64,000 nucleotides of DNA, from NCBI GenBank assembly GCA_016183945.1, contig JACPDP010000029.1, positions 11,354-75,353 of the forward strand, given 5' to 3'. A program made the translations under genes and the position numbers. Below are positions 49,271 to 60,853 of the stretch, piece after piece. Positions within the stretch are counted from its first letter, which is position 1. Each line of letters begins with the position of its first letter. Under the pieces are notes generated by a model that worked only from the letters and a program-made list of their open reading frames with translations, ran no database searches and was not told the origin of the DNA. This DNA is from Magnetospirillum sp. GTDB taxonomy: Bacteria; Pseudomonadota; Alphaproteobacteria; Rhodospirillales; Magnetospirillaceae.

Positions 49271-51750
49271 GCCTCACCAGGCGCGACTTCATCAAGGCGA
49301 ATGCCGTCGCCGCCACGGCGGCCGCCGCCGGCATCGCCATGCCGGCCAGCGCCCAGCCGGCCAAGGCCAACATCCGTTGGGACAAGGGGGTCTGTCGGTT
49401 CTGCGGTACCGGCTGCGGCGTCCTGATCGGCGTGCAGGACGGCAAGGTGGTTGCCACCCAGGGCGATCCCGATGCCCCCGTCAACAAGGGCCTGAACTGC
49501 ATCAAGGGCTACTTCCTGTCCAAGATCATGTACGGCGAAGACCGGCTGACCAAGCCGCTGCTGCGCATGAAGAACGGCAAGTTCGACAAGAACGGCGACT
49601 TCACGCCGATCACGTGGGACCAGGCCTTCGACATCATGGCCGAGAAGTGGAAGGAACAGCTCAAGAAGCCCGACGGCGCCACCCGGGTCGGCATGTTCGG
49701 CTCCGGCCAGTGGACCATCTGGGAAGGCTACGCCGCCGTCAAGTTGATGAAGGCCGGCTTCCGTTCCAACAACCTCGATCCCAACGCGCGTCATTGCATG
49801 GCGTCGGCGGTCGCGGGCTTCATGCGGACCTTCGGCATCGACGAGCCGATGGGCTGCTATGACGACATCGAGCAGGCCGACACGTTCGTCCTGTGGGGCT
49901 CCAACATGGCGGAGATGCACCCGATCCTGTGGTCGCGCATCACCGATCGCCGCCTGACCCACGAAGGCTGCAAGGTCGCGGTGCTCTCCACCTTCGAGCA
50001 CCGCTCCTACGAGCTGGCCGATCTGCCGATGATCTTCACGCCGCAGACCGACCTGGCGATCCTCAACTACATCGCCAACTACATCATCCAGAAGGGTGCG
50101 GTGAACAAGGAGTTCATCGAGAAATCGGTGAACTTCAAGAAGGGGGCGACCGACATCGGCTACGGCCTGCGGCCGACCCATCCGCTGGAGAAGGATCAGG
50201 CCAACGCGGCGACGCCCGACAAGGCCGACCCGATGACCTTCGACGAGTTCAAGGCCTTCGTCGCCGACTACACCGTCGAGAAGGTGTCGAAGCTGTCCGG
50301 CGTTCCGGTCGAGAAGCTGGAAGCCCTGGCCAAGATCTACGCCGACCCGAAGATCAAGGTCGTGTCCTACTGGACCATGGGGTTCAACCAGCACACCCGT
50401 GGAACCTGGGTCAACAACCTGATCTACAACATCCACCTGCTGACCGGTAAGATCTCGCTGCCCGGTTGCGGCCCGTTCTCGCTGACCGGCCAGCCTTCGG
50501 CTTGCGGTACCGCCCGCGAGGTCGGCACCTTCGCGCATCGCCTGCCCGCCGACATGGTGGTGATGAACGAAAAGCACCGCGAGATTTCCGAGAAGGCCTG
50601 GCAGCTGCCGCCCGGCACGCTGAACCCCAAGGTCGGCTACCACGCGGTTCTGCAGCACCGCATGTTGAAGGACGGCAAGCTCAACGCCTACTGGGTGCAG
50701 TGCACCAACAACATGCAGACGGCGCCCAACATGAACCAGGAAGGCTATCCGGGCTATCGTAACCCGGATGCGTTCGTGGTGGTGTCGGACCCCTACCCGA
50801 CGGTCACCGCGCTGGCCGGCGACCTGATCCTGCCCACCGCCATGTGGATGGAAAAGGAAGGGGCCTACGGCAATGCCGAGCGGCGCACCCAGTTCTGGCG
50901 TCAGCAGGTCAAGGCGCCGGGCGAGGCCAGGTCGGATCTGTGGCAGGTGGTCGAATTCTCCAAGCGCTTCAAGATGGAAGAGGTGTGGCCGGCCGAACTG
51001 CTCGACAAGGCGCCGCAGTACAAGGGCAAGACCCTGTACGAGGTGCTCTACAAGAACGGCGTGGTCAACAAGTTCCCGTTGGCCGATTTGCAGGCCGGTT
51101 TCGAGAACGACGAATCGCAAAGCTTCGGCTTCTACCTACAGAAGGGCCTGTTCGAGGAGTATGCCGGCTTCGGTCGCGGTCATGCCCACGATCTGGCGCC
51201 GTACGAGACCTATCACAAGGCTCGCGGCCTGCGTTGGCCGGTGGTCGAGGGCAAGGAGACGCTGTGGCGCTTCCGTGAGGGTTACGACCCCTACGTCAAG
51301 GCCGGCGAAGGTGTGAAGTTCTACGGCAAGCCCGACGGCAAGGCCTGGATCTTCGCGCTGCCCTATCAGCCGGCCGCCGAATCGCCGGACGGCGAGTTTG
51401 ACTTGTGGTTGTGCACCGGCCGTGTGCTTGAGCATTGGCACTCGGGCTCGATGACCCGGCGCGTGCCCGAGTTGCACAAGTCGGTTCCCAATGCCGTGCT
51501 CTACATGCACCCCAACGATGCCAAGAAGCGCAGCCTGCGCAACGGCGACATCGTCAAGGTCAAGAGCCGGCGCGGTGAAGTCGCCACCCGTATCGACACC
51601 CGCGGCCGTAACAAGCCTCCGGAAGGGTTGGTGTTCTTCCCGTTCTTCGACGAAACCCAGCTGGTCAACAAGCTCACCCTCGACGCCACTTGCCCGATCT
51701 CGAAAGAGACCGACTACAAGAAGTGCGCCGTCAAGGTGGAGAAGGCCTAA
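49267..51750 (+). CDS. napA: Periplasmic nitrate reductase catalytic subunit
   Basis: The 827-residue molybdoenzyme reduces nitrate to nitrite in the periplasm. The Tat signal TRRDFIKA (4-11) and AMPASA cleavage region come first. Cysteines 43, 46, 50 and 78 bind the [4Fe-4S] cluster. NARHCMAS places the Mo-ligand cysteine at about 177. Molybdopterin-binding stretches such as [20 protein letters not shown] and [18 protein letters not shown] are typical of NapA. Length matches the family (about 830). Electrons arrive from NapC through NapB encoded downstream. No truncation or missing key residue is seen. Confidence 0.97.
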   Translation: MSLTRRDFIKANAVAATAAAAGIAMPASAQPAKANIRWDKGVCRFCGTGCGVLIGVQDGKVVATQGDPDAPVNKGLNCIKGYFLSKIMYGEDRLTKPLLRMKNGKFDKNGDFTPITWDQAFDIMAEKWKEQLKKPDGATRVGMFGSGQWTIWEGYAAVKLMKAGFRSNNLDPNARHCMASAVAGFMRTFGIDEPMGCYDDIEQADTFVLWGSNMAEMHPILWSRITDRRLTHEGCKVAVLSTFEHRSYELADLPMIFTPQTDLAILNYIANYIIQKGAVNKEFIEKSVNFKKGATDIGYGLRPTHPLEKDQANAATPDKADPMTFDEFKAFVADYTVEKVSKLSGVPVEKLEALAKIYADPKIKVVSYWTMGFNQHTRGTWVNNLIYNIHLLTGKISLPGCGPFSLTGQPSACGTAREVGTFAHRLPADMVVMNEKHREISEKAWQLPPGTLNPKVGYHAVLQHRMLKDGKLNAYWVQCTNNMQTAPNMNQEGYPGYRNPDAFVVVSDPYPTVTALAGDLILPTAMWMEKEGAYGNAERRTQFWRQQVKAPGEARSDLWQVVEFSKRFKMEEVWPAELLDKAPQYKGKTLYEVLYKNGVVNKFPLADLQAGFENDESQSFGFYLQKGLFEEYAGFGRGHAHDLAPYETYHKARGLRWPVVEGKETLWRFREGYDPYVKAGEGVKFYGKPDGKAWIFALPYQPAAESPDGEFDLWLCTGRVLEHWHSGSMTRRVPELHKSVPNAVLYMHPNDAKKRSLRNGDIVKVKSRRGEVATRIDTRGRNKPPEGLVFFPFFDETQLVNKLTLDATCPISKETDYKKCAVKVEKA

Positions 51751-51812
51751 GGCGACGGGGGCCGCCGGCCGGCTTCGGCCGGCGGCCCCGCTTTCCTCGG
51801 AGACCATCGTTC

Positions 51813-52622
51813 ATGTCCCCCAAGGGCACCAGCAAGGGCAGCGCAGCCATGAGTCGCCGGGCGGTCTTCGCCGGGGCGGCGCGTGCCGCCTGTTCGGTGG
51901 GGCTGCTGGGTGCCTTGTTGGCGATCCCGGCGCAGCGTCGCGCCGAGGCTGTCGCCCTGCGTCCGCCGGGCGCCTTGGCCGAGAAGGATTTTCTGGCGGC
52001 CTGCGTGCGCTGCGGTTTGTGCGTGCGGGACTGCCCCTACGACACGCTCAAATTGTCCGACCTCGCCGACGGTCCGTCGCTGGGCACGCCGTTCTACAAC
52101 GCGCGCCGGGTGCCGTGCGAAATGTGCGAGGACATTCCCTGCGTGGCGGCCTGCCCGACCGGGGCGCTGGACAAGACGCTCTCCGACATTCGCGACGCCA
52201 AAATGGGGGTCGCGGTGCTGGTGGGCCACGAGACCTGCCTCAACCACCTGGGGCTGCGCTGCGACGTTTGCTACCGGGTGTGCCCGCTGATCGGCGAGGC
52301 CATCACGCTGGACCGCCTGCACAACGAGCGCACCGGCAAGCACGCCCTGTTCCTTCCCATCGTCCACACCGACAAGTGCACCGGCTGCGGCAAGTGCGAG
52401 AAGGCCTGCGTGCTCGACGAGGCGGCGATCAAGGTGCTGCCGATGGTGCTGGCCACCGGCAAGCTGGGCAAGCACTATCGCCTGGGCTGGGACGAGAAGA
52501 CCAAGGCCGGCAAGGCGCTGGTCGACGACATCATCGAAATGCCCATCCGCGGCATGGAGAACGGCCTGCCGGGCGCCGACAAGCTTCCCGGCGGTAGTGC
52601 CTACAAGGGACCCAAGCCATGA
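51813..52622 (+). CDS. napG: Ferredoxin-type quinol-oxidation protein NapG
   Basis: The 269-residue periplasmic protein has a twin-arginine stretch SRRAVFAG (14-21) and four cysteine groups for [4Fe-4S] clusters: [35 protein letters not shown] and [11 protein letters not shown]. NapG works with the membrane protein NapH to pass electrons from quinol toward NapB. ATG 51813 has a CGGAG site ten bases upstream; ATG 51849, just before the RR motif, is a possible shorter start. It lies 62 bases after napA and overlaps napH by four bases. Confidence 0.92.
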   Translation: MSPKGTSKGSAAMSRRAVFAGAARAACSVGLLGALLAIPAQRRAEAVALRPPGALAEKDFLAACVRCGLCVRDCPYDTLKLSDLADGPSLGTPFYNARRVPCEMCEDIPCVAACPTGALDKTLSDIRDAKMGVAVLVGHETCLNHLGLRCDVCYRVCPLIGEAITLDRLHNERTGKHALFLPIVHTDKCTGCGKCEKACVLDEAAIKVLPMVLATGKLGKHYRLGWDEKTKAGKALVDDIIEMPIRGMENGLPGADKLPGGSAYKGPKP

Positions 52623-53557
52623 CCGCCCATCCCGACCTGCGCCCAGGGCGCGCCGCGGTGGCGGCAAAGGGCTGGCTGGCGGCGCACAAGTGGCTGCTGG
52701 CGCGGCGCGCCTCCCAGGCCCTGTTCCTCGCCCTGTTCCTGGCCGGGCCGCTGTTCGGCCTGTGGATCGTCAAGGGCTCGCTGGCCTCCAGCCTGACGCT
52801 GAAGGTCCTGCCGCTCACCGATCCGCTGATGGCGCTGCAGGCCCTGCTGGCCGGCCACAAGCTGGAGACCGCCGCGCTGGTCGGTGCCGCGATCGTGCTG
52901 GCCGTCTATGCCGTGCTGGGCGGGCGCACCTACTGCGCCTGGGTCTGCCCGGTCAACGTGGTCACCGATCTGGCCGCCTGGTTGCGCAACAGGCTGGGTC
53001 TCAAGGACAGCGTGCCGTTCCACCGCTCGCTACGCCTTTGGCTGCTGGCCGGGGTGCTGGCGGCGGCGGTGATGACCGGCTCCATCGCCTGGGAAATGGT
53101 CAATCCGGTGACCATCCTGCACCGCGGCCTGGTCTACGGCAGCATCTTCGGCGGCGGTGCCGCCCTGCTGGTGACGCTGGCCATATTCCTGCTGGATTTC
53201 GGCATCGCCGCGCGCGGCTGGTGCAGCAATCTCTGCCCGGTCGGGGCCTTCTACGGCCTGGTGGGCGAGCGCAGCGTGGTGCGGGTCGCGGCCCGGCGCC
53301 GCGACGCCTGCGACGACTGCATGGACTGTTTCACCGTCTGCCCCGAGCGCCACGTCATCGCTCCGGCGCTGCGCGGCGCCGGCAAGGGCCTGGGGCCGGT
53401 CATCTTGTCTCGCGATTGCACCAATTGCGGTCGCTGCATCGACGTGTGTTCAAAGGATGTTTTTCGGTTCGGCACCCGCTTCAGGAACGGCCTCGACGAC
53501 GTGGAGCGCGTCGCGGTCGAGGCCAAGGCGGGCAGGCCGGCTAACAGGGTCGCCTGA
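52619..53557 (+). CDS. napH: Membrane ferredoxin-type protein NapH
   Basis: The 312-residue inner-membrane protein has four hydrophobic segments (about 35-55, 80-100, 140-160 and 180-205). Two C-x3-CP motifs (CAWVCP and CSNLCP) are typical of NapH/NosR-type quinol dehydrogenases. At the C-terminus, [12 protein letters not shown] and [11 protein letters not shown] hold two cytoplasmic [4Fe-4S] clusters. It partners NapG in menaquinol or ubiquinol oxidation. Its ATG overlaps the napG stop (ATGA). Confidence 0.93.
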   Translation: MTAHPDLRPGRAAVAAKGWLAAHKWLLARRASQALFLALFLAGPLFGLWIVKGSLASSLTLKVLPLTDPLMALQALLAGHKLETAALVGAAIVLAVYAVLGGRTYCAWVCPVNVVTDLAAWLRNRLGLKDSVPFHRSLRLWLLAGVLAAAVMTGSIAWEMVNPVTILHRGLVYGSIFGGGAALLVTLAIFLLDFGIAARGWCSNLCPVGAFYGLVGERSVVRVAARRRDACDDCMDCFTVCPERHVIAPALRGAGKGLGPVILSRDCTNCGRCIDVCSKDVFRFGTRFRNGLDDVERVAVEAKAGRPANRVA

Positions 53558-53604
53558 GCGGGGCGCCGCAGGGCTTTCAAGGATCAGGAAGGGGAGTGAC
53601 CGCA

Positions 53605-54033
53605 GTGAAGACCAAGATCATCGGAATTGCCATCGCGCTGGCCGTCGCTTTCGGCGCCGTCGCCAACGCCGCCGACATGAAGGGCCTGAGGAATTCGGCT
53701 GCCAACGAGCCGGATGCCGCGCCGCCGATCCACAAGGTGGTCGAAGGGGTGAAGCTGGAGCGGGCCTACCGCCAGCAGCCGCCGCTGGTGCCGCACAACA
53801 CCGACAAGTACGAGATCGACGTGAAGGTCAATCAGTGCCTGCGCTGCCATGAGTGGCCCTACAGCGACCAGGAGAAGGCGCCGAAGATTTCGGACCTGCA
53901 CTACATCGATGGCAACGGCATGCGTCGCGACAACGTCAATGGCAACCGGTATTTCTGCAAGCAGTGCCATGTGCCGCAGAACGATGCCAAGCCGCTGGTC
54001 GAGAACCGCTTCCAGCCGGCCTCCGCTCGCTGA
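53605..54033 (+). CDS. napB: Periplasmic nitrate reductase diheme cytochrome subunit
   Basis: The 142-residue c-type cytochrome has a signal peptide (KTKIIGIAIALAVAFGAVANAA) and two heme sites, CLRCH and CKQCH, with conserved histidines between. It relays electrons to NapA. The start is taken as GTG 53605: the AAGGGGAG ribosome site ends at 53596, so a GTG at 53596 in the same frame would have no spacing. It lies 47 bases after napH. Confidence 0.92.
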   Translation: MKTKIIGIAIALAVAFGAVANAADMKGLRNSAANEPDAAPPIHKVVEGVKLERAYRQQPPLVPHNTDKYEIDVKVNQCLRCHEWPYSDQEKAPKISDLHYIDGNGMRRDNVNGNRYFCKQCHVPQNDAKPLVENRFQPASAR

Positions 54034-54057
54034 TTACCCCGGGAAGGATGAACGGCC

Positions 54058-54705
54058 ATGAAGATCGATAATGCCGATGGGGCCGGCGAAGGCCTGATCA
54101 GCCGAGCCTGGGCGGCGTTGCGCGCCCCCACCGCGCGGTGGTCGCTGGGCAGCATCCTGGTGACCGGCCTGGTGGCGGGCATTGTGATGTGGGGCAGTTT
54201 CAACTGGGGCATGGAGCTGACCAACTCCGAGGGCTTCTGCCTGAGCTGCCACGAAATGGAGCAGAACGTTTACCGCGAGTACCGCGGCTCCATCCACGAC
54301 TCGAACCGCTCCGGCGTGCGCGCCACCTGCCCCGACTGCCATGTGCCGAAGGATTGGATCCACAAGGTGCGACGCAAGATTCAGGCGTCCAACGAGCTGT
54401 TCCACCACTTCCTCGGCACCATCGACAGCCGCGACAAGTTCGAGGGCAAGCGCCTGCAGCTGGCCAAGAGCGTGTGGATGGGGATGAAGACGACCGACTC
54501 CCGCGAGTGCCGCAACTGCCACAACTTCGGGGCGTTCGACCTGACCCGGCAGCAACTGCGCGCCCGCAATCGCCACGCTGAGGCGGAAGAGCAGGGCAAG
54601 ACCTGCATCGACTGCCATAAGGGTGTCGCGCACCAGCTTCCCGAAGGCGCCTTCAACGCCGAGAAGGAGTTGAACGAAACTTTCAACGCGGTCCCCAAGA
54701 AGTAG
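54058..54705 (+). CDS. napC: Tetraheme membrane cytochrome c, quinol dehydrogenase NapC
   Basis: The 215-residue protein has one N-terminal membrane anchor (about 30-50) and four heme sites: CLSCH, CPDCH, CRNCH and CIDCH. This is the NapC/NirT pattern; it oxidises membrane quinol and feeds NapB. It is the last gene of the operon and is followed by a strong terminator. GGGAAGGA precedes ATG 54058. Having both NapC and NapGH suggests two entry routes for electrons. Confidence 0.94.
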   Translation: MKIDNADGAGEGLISRAWAALRAPTARWSLGSILVTGLVAGIVMWGSFNWGMELTNSEGFCLSCHEMEQNVYREYRGSIHDSNRSGVRATCPDCHVPKDWIHKVRRKIQASNELFHHFLGTIDSRDKFEGKRLQLAKSVWMGMKTTDSRECRNCHNFGAFDLTRQQLRARNRHAEAEEQGKTCIDCHKGVAHQLPEGAFNAEKELNETFNAVPKK

Positions 54706-54730
54706 CTTCGCTTCCAGGTGCCGTAGATAT

Positions 54731-54765
54731 GGGGCCTTCCGACTCCCCGGAAGGCCCCAATTTTT
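54731..54765 (+). terminator. Intrinsic terminator of the nap operon
   Basis: GGGGCCTTCC (54731-54740) and GGAAGGCCCC (54749-54758) pair perfectly over an 8-base loop, then AATTTTT follows. It lies 26 bases after napC and before the convergent regulator gene. The reverse strand lacks a T run, so it works mainly for nap. Confidence 0.9.
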
Positions 54766-54785
54766 GTGATAGGGAGCAATATTTT

Positions 54786-55913
<1,128 letters not shown>

Positions 55914-56088
55914 GATCGGGGGGAGTCTCCCAGAAAGACCCCGGCGGTTCACACCATCTTCTGGGGTGCACCCTTGAACTTCCGAATGCCTTGCCGCCCC
56001 CTACGGTCGTCCGTGGTGGAATTGGAGAGCAGTAGTCATCCGTCCGTATTCCGGCACGGCATAGTAATCATCAATATCGATGGCGAAT

Positions 56089-56100
56089 GCCATATATGGC
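56089..56100. promoter_or_regulatory. AT-rich palindrome in the divergent intergenic region
   Basis: GCCATATATGGC is a perfect 12-base palindrome in the 264-base gap between the sigma-54 activator and the barrel gene, 78 bases before the latter's start. It could be an operator. I found no convincing -24/-12 sigma-54 promoter (GG-N10-GC in good context) in this gap on the + strand. Confidence 0.35.
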
Positions 56101-56177
56101 TCAAGAGAAGAACTTTCGTCGATGACGCCGGGCTATGGTGCCGCCCCATTGCGTCAGCCGACGAGGGTGAGACCGTC

Positions 56178-57302
56178 ATGAGTGCGAAAGTTCTGCTCGG
56201 AGCAGGTGCCAGTTTCGGCCTCGCCGCCGTACTGCTGGCGACAGGTGCCGTCGAGGCCAAGGCGGACCAGCCGTGGTGGCTGATGCGGGCGGCTTATCCC
56301 GCGGGCCAGCCGCAATCCAAGGTGCCGCGCAGGGCGGCGACCAAGGCGCAGGCCCGCCAGGAGGAGGCCCAGGCGCCCGCCGAACTGCCTCCCGCCGAGG
56401 AAAAAGCCGGCGTCCTTACCCGGCAGGGCGTGCTGGTGATCGAGCCGTCCATCGAATACCAGCACACCGATATCAACCGCTTCGTGGTGGGAGGCGTCGC
56501 CATCCTCGACACCGTGCTGGTCGGTTCGATCGAGGCCACCCAGGCCAACCGCGACGCGGTGACCGGCACGCTGGGCCTGCGCTATGGCATCACCAACCGC
56601 CTGGAGGCGGAACTGCGCATCCCCTACATGTACCGCCAGGATTCCACCACCAACACGGTGGTGAACACCAACAACACCGTGGCAACCACCAGCCTCACCG
56701 ACCACGGGCTCGGCGACATCGAGGGGGCGGTTCACTACCAGGTCAACGAGGGCGAAGGGTCCTGGCCGTTCTTCGTCGCCAATCTGCGGGTGAAGAGCAC
56801 CACCGGCACCGGCCCCTACGACACCAAGCGCAATTCACTCGGCATCGAAGAGGAACTGGCCACCGGCTCGGGCTTCTGGGGCATCGAGCCCAGCCTGACG
56901 GTGATCGCGCCCTCCGATCCGGCGGTGTTCTACGCCAATATCGGCTATCTGTGGAACGTGGCGCGCGACATCGACAAGGTGGTGGCCAACAACCGCACGG
57001 TGAGCCGCGTCGACCCCGGCGACGCCATCCGCTTCGGGGTGGGCATGGGGCTGTCGCTGAACGAGAAGGTGTCGTTCTCCATCGGCTACCAGCACGACTG
57101 GATCATGAAGACGACCACGACCTTCGCCGAGACCGGCGATTTCAACTCGGAAACCCTGAACGTGGGCTCGATGAATTTCGGGGTGAACTGGCAAATCAGC
57201 CCGGACACCGCCCTCAACGTCAACATCGGCATCGGCGTCACCAATGACGCCCCCGACGTCCGTCTGATGGCCCGCATGCCCATCGCGTTGACGTTGTTCT
57301 AG
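56178..57302 (+). CDS. Predicted outer-membrane beta-barrel protein (transporter-like)
   Basis: The 374-residue protein has a signal peptide (AKVLLGAGASFGLAAVLLAT, cut near VEAKA). An Ala/Gln/Glu-rich linker (about 45-80) follows. The rest has alternating strands with aromatic ends: LVIEPSIEYQHTDIN, LGLRYGITNRLEAELRIPY, FFVANLRVKS, VSFSIGYQHDW, and a final Phe, the usual barrel end. It resembles uncharacterised barrels related to the phenol-degradation MetA-type family; that link is tentative. ATG 56178 has a GAGGGTGAG site. It stands alone, divergent from the sigma-54 activator and convergent with trmFO. Confidence 0.65.
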   Translation: MSAKVLLGAGASFGLAAVLLATGAVEAKADQPWWLMRAAYPAGQPQSKVPRRAATKAQARQEEAQAPAELPPAEEKAGVLTRQGVLVIEPSIEYQHTDINRFVVGGVAILDTVLVGSIEATQANRDAVTGTLGLRYGITNRLEAELRIPYMYRQDSTTNTVVNTNNTVATTSLTDHGLGDIEGAVHYQVNEGEGSWPFFVANLRVKSTTGTGPYDTKRNSLGIEEELATGSGFWGIEPSLTVIAPSDPAVFYANIGYLWNVARDIDKVVANNRTVSRVDPGDAIRFGVGMGLSLNEKVSFSIGYQHDWIMKTTTTFAETGDFNSETLNVGSMNFGVNWQISPDTALNVNIGIGVTNDAPDVRLMARMPIALTLF

Positions 57303-57348
57303 GCGGCGCCAAGTGCCGTCACTGTCGCGACGGACAAGCAAAGGACCG

Positions 57349-58686
57349 CTAGCGGATGGCCTCCAGCCACTCCGCCAGGTCGTGCCGCGCCCGCACCGAA
57401 TACAGTTTCTTCCGCTCCCGTCCCTTGACCCGGCGGCCATTCTCGTCGCGCTCGGGGGGAGGGGGGAACAGGCCGAAATTGACGTTCATCGGCTGGTAGG
57501 TTTCGGCCTCGGCGCCGCCGGTGACGTGGGCGAGGAGGGCGCCCAGCGCGGTGGTGGGCGGGGGAGGGGGCACCGTGTGGCCCGCCGCCTCGGCCGCGGT
57601 GAACAGGCCGGCCAGCAGGCCGACGGCGGCGCTTTCCACATAGCCCTCGCAGCCGGTGATCTGGCCGGCCAGCCTGAGCCGTGGCTGAGCCTTCAGGCGA
57701 AGGGTGCCGTCCAACACCCGGGGACCGTTGACGAACGTGTTGCGGTGCAGGCCGCCCAGGCGGGCGAATTCGGCCGTCTCCAGGCCGGGGATGGTGCGGA
57801 AGATGCGGGTCTGCTCGGCGTGGCGCAGCTTGGTCTGGAAGCCGACCATGTTGTAAAGCGTGCCCAGTTTGTTGTCCTGGCGCAGTTGCACCACGGCGAA
57901 GGGCTTGGGGCCGTTGGGGTCGGTCAGGCCCACCGGCTTCATCGGCCCGTAGGCCAGGGTGTCGCGGCCGCGTTCGGCCATCACCTCGATGGGCAGGCAG
58001 CCCTCGAAATACGGCGTGTCCTTTTCCCAGTCGTGGAACGGCACCTTGTCGCCGCCGATCAGCGCGTCGATGAAGCCGTAATACTGCTCGCGGGACAGCG
58101 GGCAGTTGACGTAGTCCGAGCCCTCGCCCTTGTCGTAGCGCGATTGGAACCACGCTTTCGAGAAGTCGATGCTGTCCTTGTGGACGATGGGGGCGATGGC
58201 ATCGAAGAACGCCAGCGACGCCTCGCCGGTCAGCGTTCCGATGGCCGCTGCCAGAGCCGGCGAGGTCAGCGGCCCGCTGGCGACGATGACCGAGTGCCAC
58301 TCCTCGGGCAGTGCGACCACCTCCTGGCGCACGATCTCCACCAGCGGATGGGCCTCCAATGCGCCCTGGACCGCCGCCGAGAAGGCGTCGCGGTCCACCG
58401 CCAGGGCGCCGCCGGCCGGCACCTTGTGGGCGTCGGCGCAGTGCAGGATCAGCGACTCCAGCCGGCGCATCTCCTGGTGCAGCAGGCCGACGGCGTTGTA
58501 GTCGGCGTCGTCGGACCGCAGGCTGTTGGAGCACACCAGTTCGGCCAGGCCGGCGGTCTGATGGGCGGCGGTGGAGCGCTCGGGGCGCATCTCGTGGAGC
58601 ACGACGGCGATGCCGGAACGGGCGAGCTGCCAGGCGGCTTCGCTTCCGGCCAGGCCGCCGCCGACGATGTGGACGGGATGGGTCAT
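57349..58686 (-). CDS. trmFO: Methylenetetrahydrofolate-tRNA-(uracil-5-)-methyltransferase TrmFO
   Basis: The 445-residue flavoenzyme makes 5-methyluridine at position 54 of tRNA using methylene-tetrahydrofolate. [14 protein letters not shown] (5-18) is the FAD-binding loop. [49 protein letters not shown] and [16 protein letters not shown] are family signatures. ATG 58686 is preceded by GAGGGGC; ATG 58698 has no such site. It diverges from the PP2C gene and converges on the barrel gene. Confidence 0.96.
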   Translation of the reverse strand: MTHPVHIVGGGLAGSEAAWQLARSGIAVVLHEMRPERSTAAHQTAGLAELVCSNSLRSDDADYNAVGLLHQEMRRLESLILHCADAHKVPAGGALAVDRDAFSAAVQGALEAHPLVEIVRQEVVALPEEWHSVIVASGPLTSPALAAAIGTLTGEASLAFFDAIAPIVHKDSIDFSKAWFQSRYDKGEGSDYVNCPLSREQYYGFIDALIGGDKVPFHDWEKDTPYFEGCLPIEVMAERGRDTLAYGPMKPVGLTDPNGPKPFAVVQLRQDNKLGTLYNMVGFQTKLRHAEQTRIFRTIPGLETAEFARLGGLHRNTFVNGPRVLDGTLRLKAQPRLRLAGQITGCEGYVESAAVGLLAGLFTAAEAAGHTVPPPPPTTALGALLAHVTGGAEAETYQPMNVNFGLFPPPPERDENGRRVKGRERKKLYSVRARHDLAEWLEAIR

Positions 58687-58760
58687 GCCCCTCGACATAA
58701 GGCCAGCCGGCCTGGCTGTCCAGCCTTGATGTTGCCTGCGTCGCGGCCTCTAATGGCGGG

Positions 58761-60308
58761 GTGTCGATACGCGTCAAACTCCTGGCCCTGCTGCTGGCCA
58801 TCGCGCTGCCGCCCTTGGTGGCGGCGACGTGGCTCGATGAGCAATCCACCCGCAAGCTCGGAGTCGAGCTGACGGAACGGGCGCGCGTGGTGATGGAGAA
58901 CCGCTCGTCGGCGCAGTGGCTGGCGGCGGTGAAGGCGGCGGCCAACGCCCTGGGGCTGGAGCGCCGCCTGCTGGAGGACGCCGGGAACGAGGCGGCCCAG
59001 CTGCTCGACGCCGCCGAGCGCCAATTGCCGTCCGGCGGCCACGTGCTGCTGGTGGCACAGGGCCGCCAGGGACTCGACGTGGTGGCGGAGCGCCGCCCCG
59101 ACGGCGGCGTCGTCATGCGGGGCCCCCTCGGCGAGGCGCCGGCGGCCTTGGACGACGACCTGCTGAACGGCCGCAACGGCACCCGCCGCATGCGCTTCCG
59201 CGGCCTCGACTCCTTCTGGGTGTGGGCGCCCATCGGCGATGACATCAAGGGCGACGGCCTGGTGGTGGTACTGCCCTATCGCGAGGTGGCGGCCGAGGCG
59301 GTGCGGGCCGAGGCCGAGGTGGCAAGCCGCATCGGCCGCCAGCGCCTGCACGCCTGGCTGATTCTGCTGGTGCTGGTGCCGGTGGTGGTGGGGGTGGCCA
59401 TCATGGCCTCGCGCCACATCACCCGGCCGGTCAACGAATTGGCCGCGGCGGCACGCCGCCTGGCCGGCGGGGATTTCGACACCCGCACCCACATCACCTC
59501 GGGCGACGAGATGGAGGAGTTGGGCGCCGCCTTCAACCGCATGGTGCCGCACCTGCACGAGCGCATGCGGATGCGCGAAAGCCTCGCCCTGGCCCAGGAG
59601 GTACAGCGCAACCTGCTGCCGGCGGCGGCGCCCGAGGTCCCCGGGTTCGAGGTGGCGGGCATCTCGCTCTATTGCGACGAGATCGGCGGCGACTATTACG
59701 ACTTCTTCCTGCCGCCGGGAGCGGGCGGGGCGCGGCTGGCGGTGGCGGTGGGCGACGTTTCGGGCCACGGCGTCGCCGCGGCCCTGCTGATGACCGCCGC
59801 CCGCGCCCTGTTGCGCTCGCGCCCGGCCGAGCCGGGGCGGCTGGGTAAACTGCTGGGCGGGCTCAACCGCGATCTGGTGGAGCAGGTGCACGCCGGGCGC
59901 TTCATGACCCTGTTCCTGGCGGTGCTGACCGCCGAGGGCCGCAACATTCACTGGGTGAGCGCCGGGCACGTTCCCGCCCTGGCCTACGACCCCGCCAAGG
60001 ACAGCTTCGAGGAGGTCTCCGGGCTGGACATTCCGCTGGGCGTCGACCCGGACTGGTGCTTCCACGAGCTGTCGCACAGCGGCTGGGCTACCGGCGCGGT
60101 GCTGGCCATCGGCACCGACGGCGTGTGGGAGGCCCGCGCCCCGTCGGGCGAGCTGTACGGCCGCGAACGGCTATGCGCCGCGGTCCGCGCGGCGCACCGG
60201 CTGCCCGCCAAGGGAATCCTCGACGCGGTGATGGCCGACATGGCCGCCTTCCGCCAGCACCGCCCCTTGACCGACGACGCGACGCTGGTGGTGCTGAAGG
60301 CGGTGTGA
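58761..60308 (+). CDS. Membrane HAMP-PP2C (SpoIIE/RsbU-type) serine phosphatase
   Basis: The 515-residue inner-membrane protein has a first membrane segment (4-22), a periplasmic sensor part (25-190), a second membrane segment (about 200-218), a HAMP linker (about 218-272) and a SpoIIE-type phosphatase domain (about 295-515). Phosphatase motifs are EIGGDYYDFF, VGDVSGHGVAAAL, VSAGHVPAL and TDGVWEARA, with metal-binding aspartates present. Such proteins dephosphorylate anti-sigma-factor antagonists in partner-switching stress systems. No anti-sigma factor or antagonist is encoded nearby. The start is GTG 58761; the ribosome site is weak. Confidence 0.88.
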   Translation: MSIRVKLLALLLAIALPPLVAATWLDEQSTRKLGVELTERARVVMENRSSAQWLAAVKAAANALGLERRLLEDAGNEAAQLLDAAERQLPSGGHVLLVAQGRQGLDVVAERRPDGGVVMRGPLGEAPAALDDDLLNGRNGTRRMRFRGLDSFWVWAPIGDDIKGDGLVVVLPYREVAAEAVRAEAEVASRIGRQRLHAWLILLVLVPVVVGVAIMASRHITRPVNELAAAARRLAGGDFDTRTHITSGDEMEELGAAFNRMVPHLHERMRMRESLALAQEVQRNLLPAAAPEVPGFEVAGISLYCDEIGGDYYDFFLPPGAGGARLAVAVGDVSGHGVAAALLMTAARALLRSRPAEPGRLGKLLGGLNRDLVEQVHAGRFMTLFLAVLTAEGRNIHWVSAGHVPALAYDPAKDSFEEVSGLDIPLGVDPDWCFHELSHSGWATGAVLAIGTDGVWEARAPSGELYGRERLCAAVRAAHRLPAKGILDAVMADMAAFRQHRPLTDDATLVVLKAV

Positions 60309-60316
60309 CTTGTTCT

Positions 60317-60347
60317 CCCTCTCCCACGGGGTCCCGCGGGGAGAGGG
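60317..60347. repeat. Intergenic palindrome, CCCTCTCC family
   Basis: CCCTCTCCC and GGGAGAGGG form a 9-bp stem with a 13-base loop, in the gap between two convergent genes. It is the same family as 36928 and 39425. No T run follows on either strand. Confidence 0.6.
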
Positions 60348-60367
60348 GATCCGCATATGCCCGCTCG

Positions 60368-60643
60368 CTACTTCTTGTGTTCGGCCATCGACAGGTGGGT
60401 CAGCCAGCCGATGTTGGTGCCGAGCATCGAGGTGTTGAGGCCGTTGCCGGTGGCGGCCTTCTTGCTGTTGTCGTCGGTGCCGGACGCCTTGTTCTGGTGG
60501 TTGGGCAAATCGAGCGGTCCGTAGCCGAAACTCTGGAAGGCGGCGCCGCCGGCGCCCTTGCGCAGCTTGCGGGTACTGTGGTCGCCCGCTTGATCCTTGC
60601 GGTTCAGCAGGACGTGGGAGGGGGCTCCAGTTAACTCGTCCAT
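60368..60643 (-). CDS. Small hydrophilic protein, function unknown
   Basis: The product has 91 residues and is not recognised. It is rich in Gly, Lys, Asn, Ser and Thr, has no signal peptide or membrane segment, and is probably largely disordered. Features include DELTGAPSHVLLNRKD, a GAGGAAFQSFGYGPL stretch and a final LSMAEHKK. ATG 60643 is chosen for a GGAG site about ten bases upstream; an ATG further out has none. It stands alone, convergent with the PP2C gene and divergent from the DUF4170 gene. Confidence 0.5.
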   Translation of the reverse strand: MDELTGAPSHVLLNRKDQAGDHSTRKLRKGAGGAAFQSFGYGPLDLPNHQNKASGTDDNSKKAATGNGLNTSMLGTNIGWLTHLSMAEHKK

Positions 60644-60853
60644 GGGAATGCTCCAGGCCAAAATCTCTGCCAATCCCCAAGCACGTGGCGTGCCAAGCGC
60701 ATATCTCATTGAAAACAAAGATAACCGCCGTCGCCCGCTGGGCAATTCCTGCCGGTTCGGCGTGGCGCGCCAACGCGTGCAAGGACATTCCTTCCGGGCT
60801 CGGCTTAAGGTATAAGCGGGGCCAGCTACCCAGTTGTGTGGGATGAGGAATGC

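Noticed and set aside
54731..54765. Bidirectional terminator shared with the sigma-54 activator gene
   Set aside because: Only the nap side has a T run after the stem.
55914..56177. Sigma-54 -24/-12 promoter before the barrel gene
   Set aside because: Scanning GG-N10-GC gave only a match (near 56130) with poor flanking consensus.
58311..58700. Plus-strand frame opposite trmFO, Arg/Pro-rich
   Set aside because: Shadow frame of a firmly identified gene; low-complexity Arg/Pro composition.
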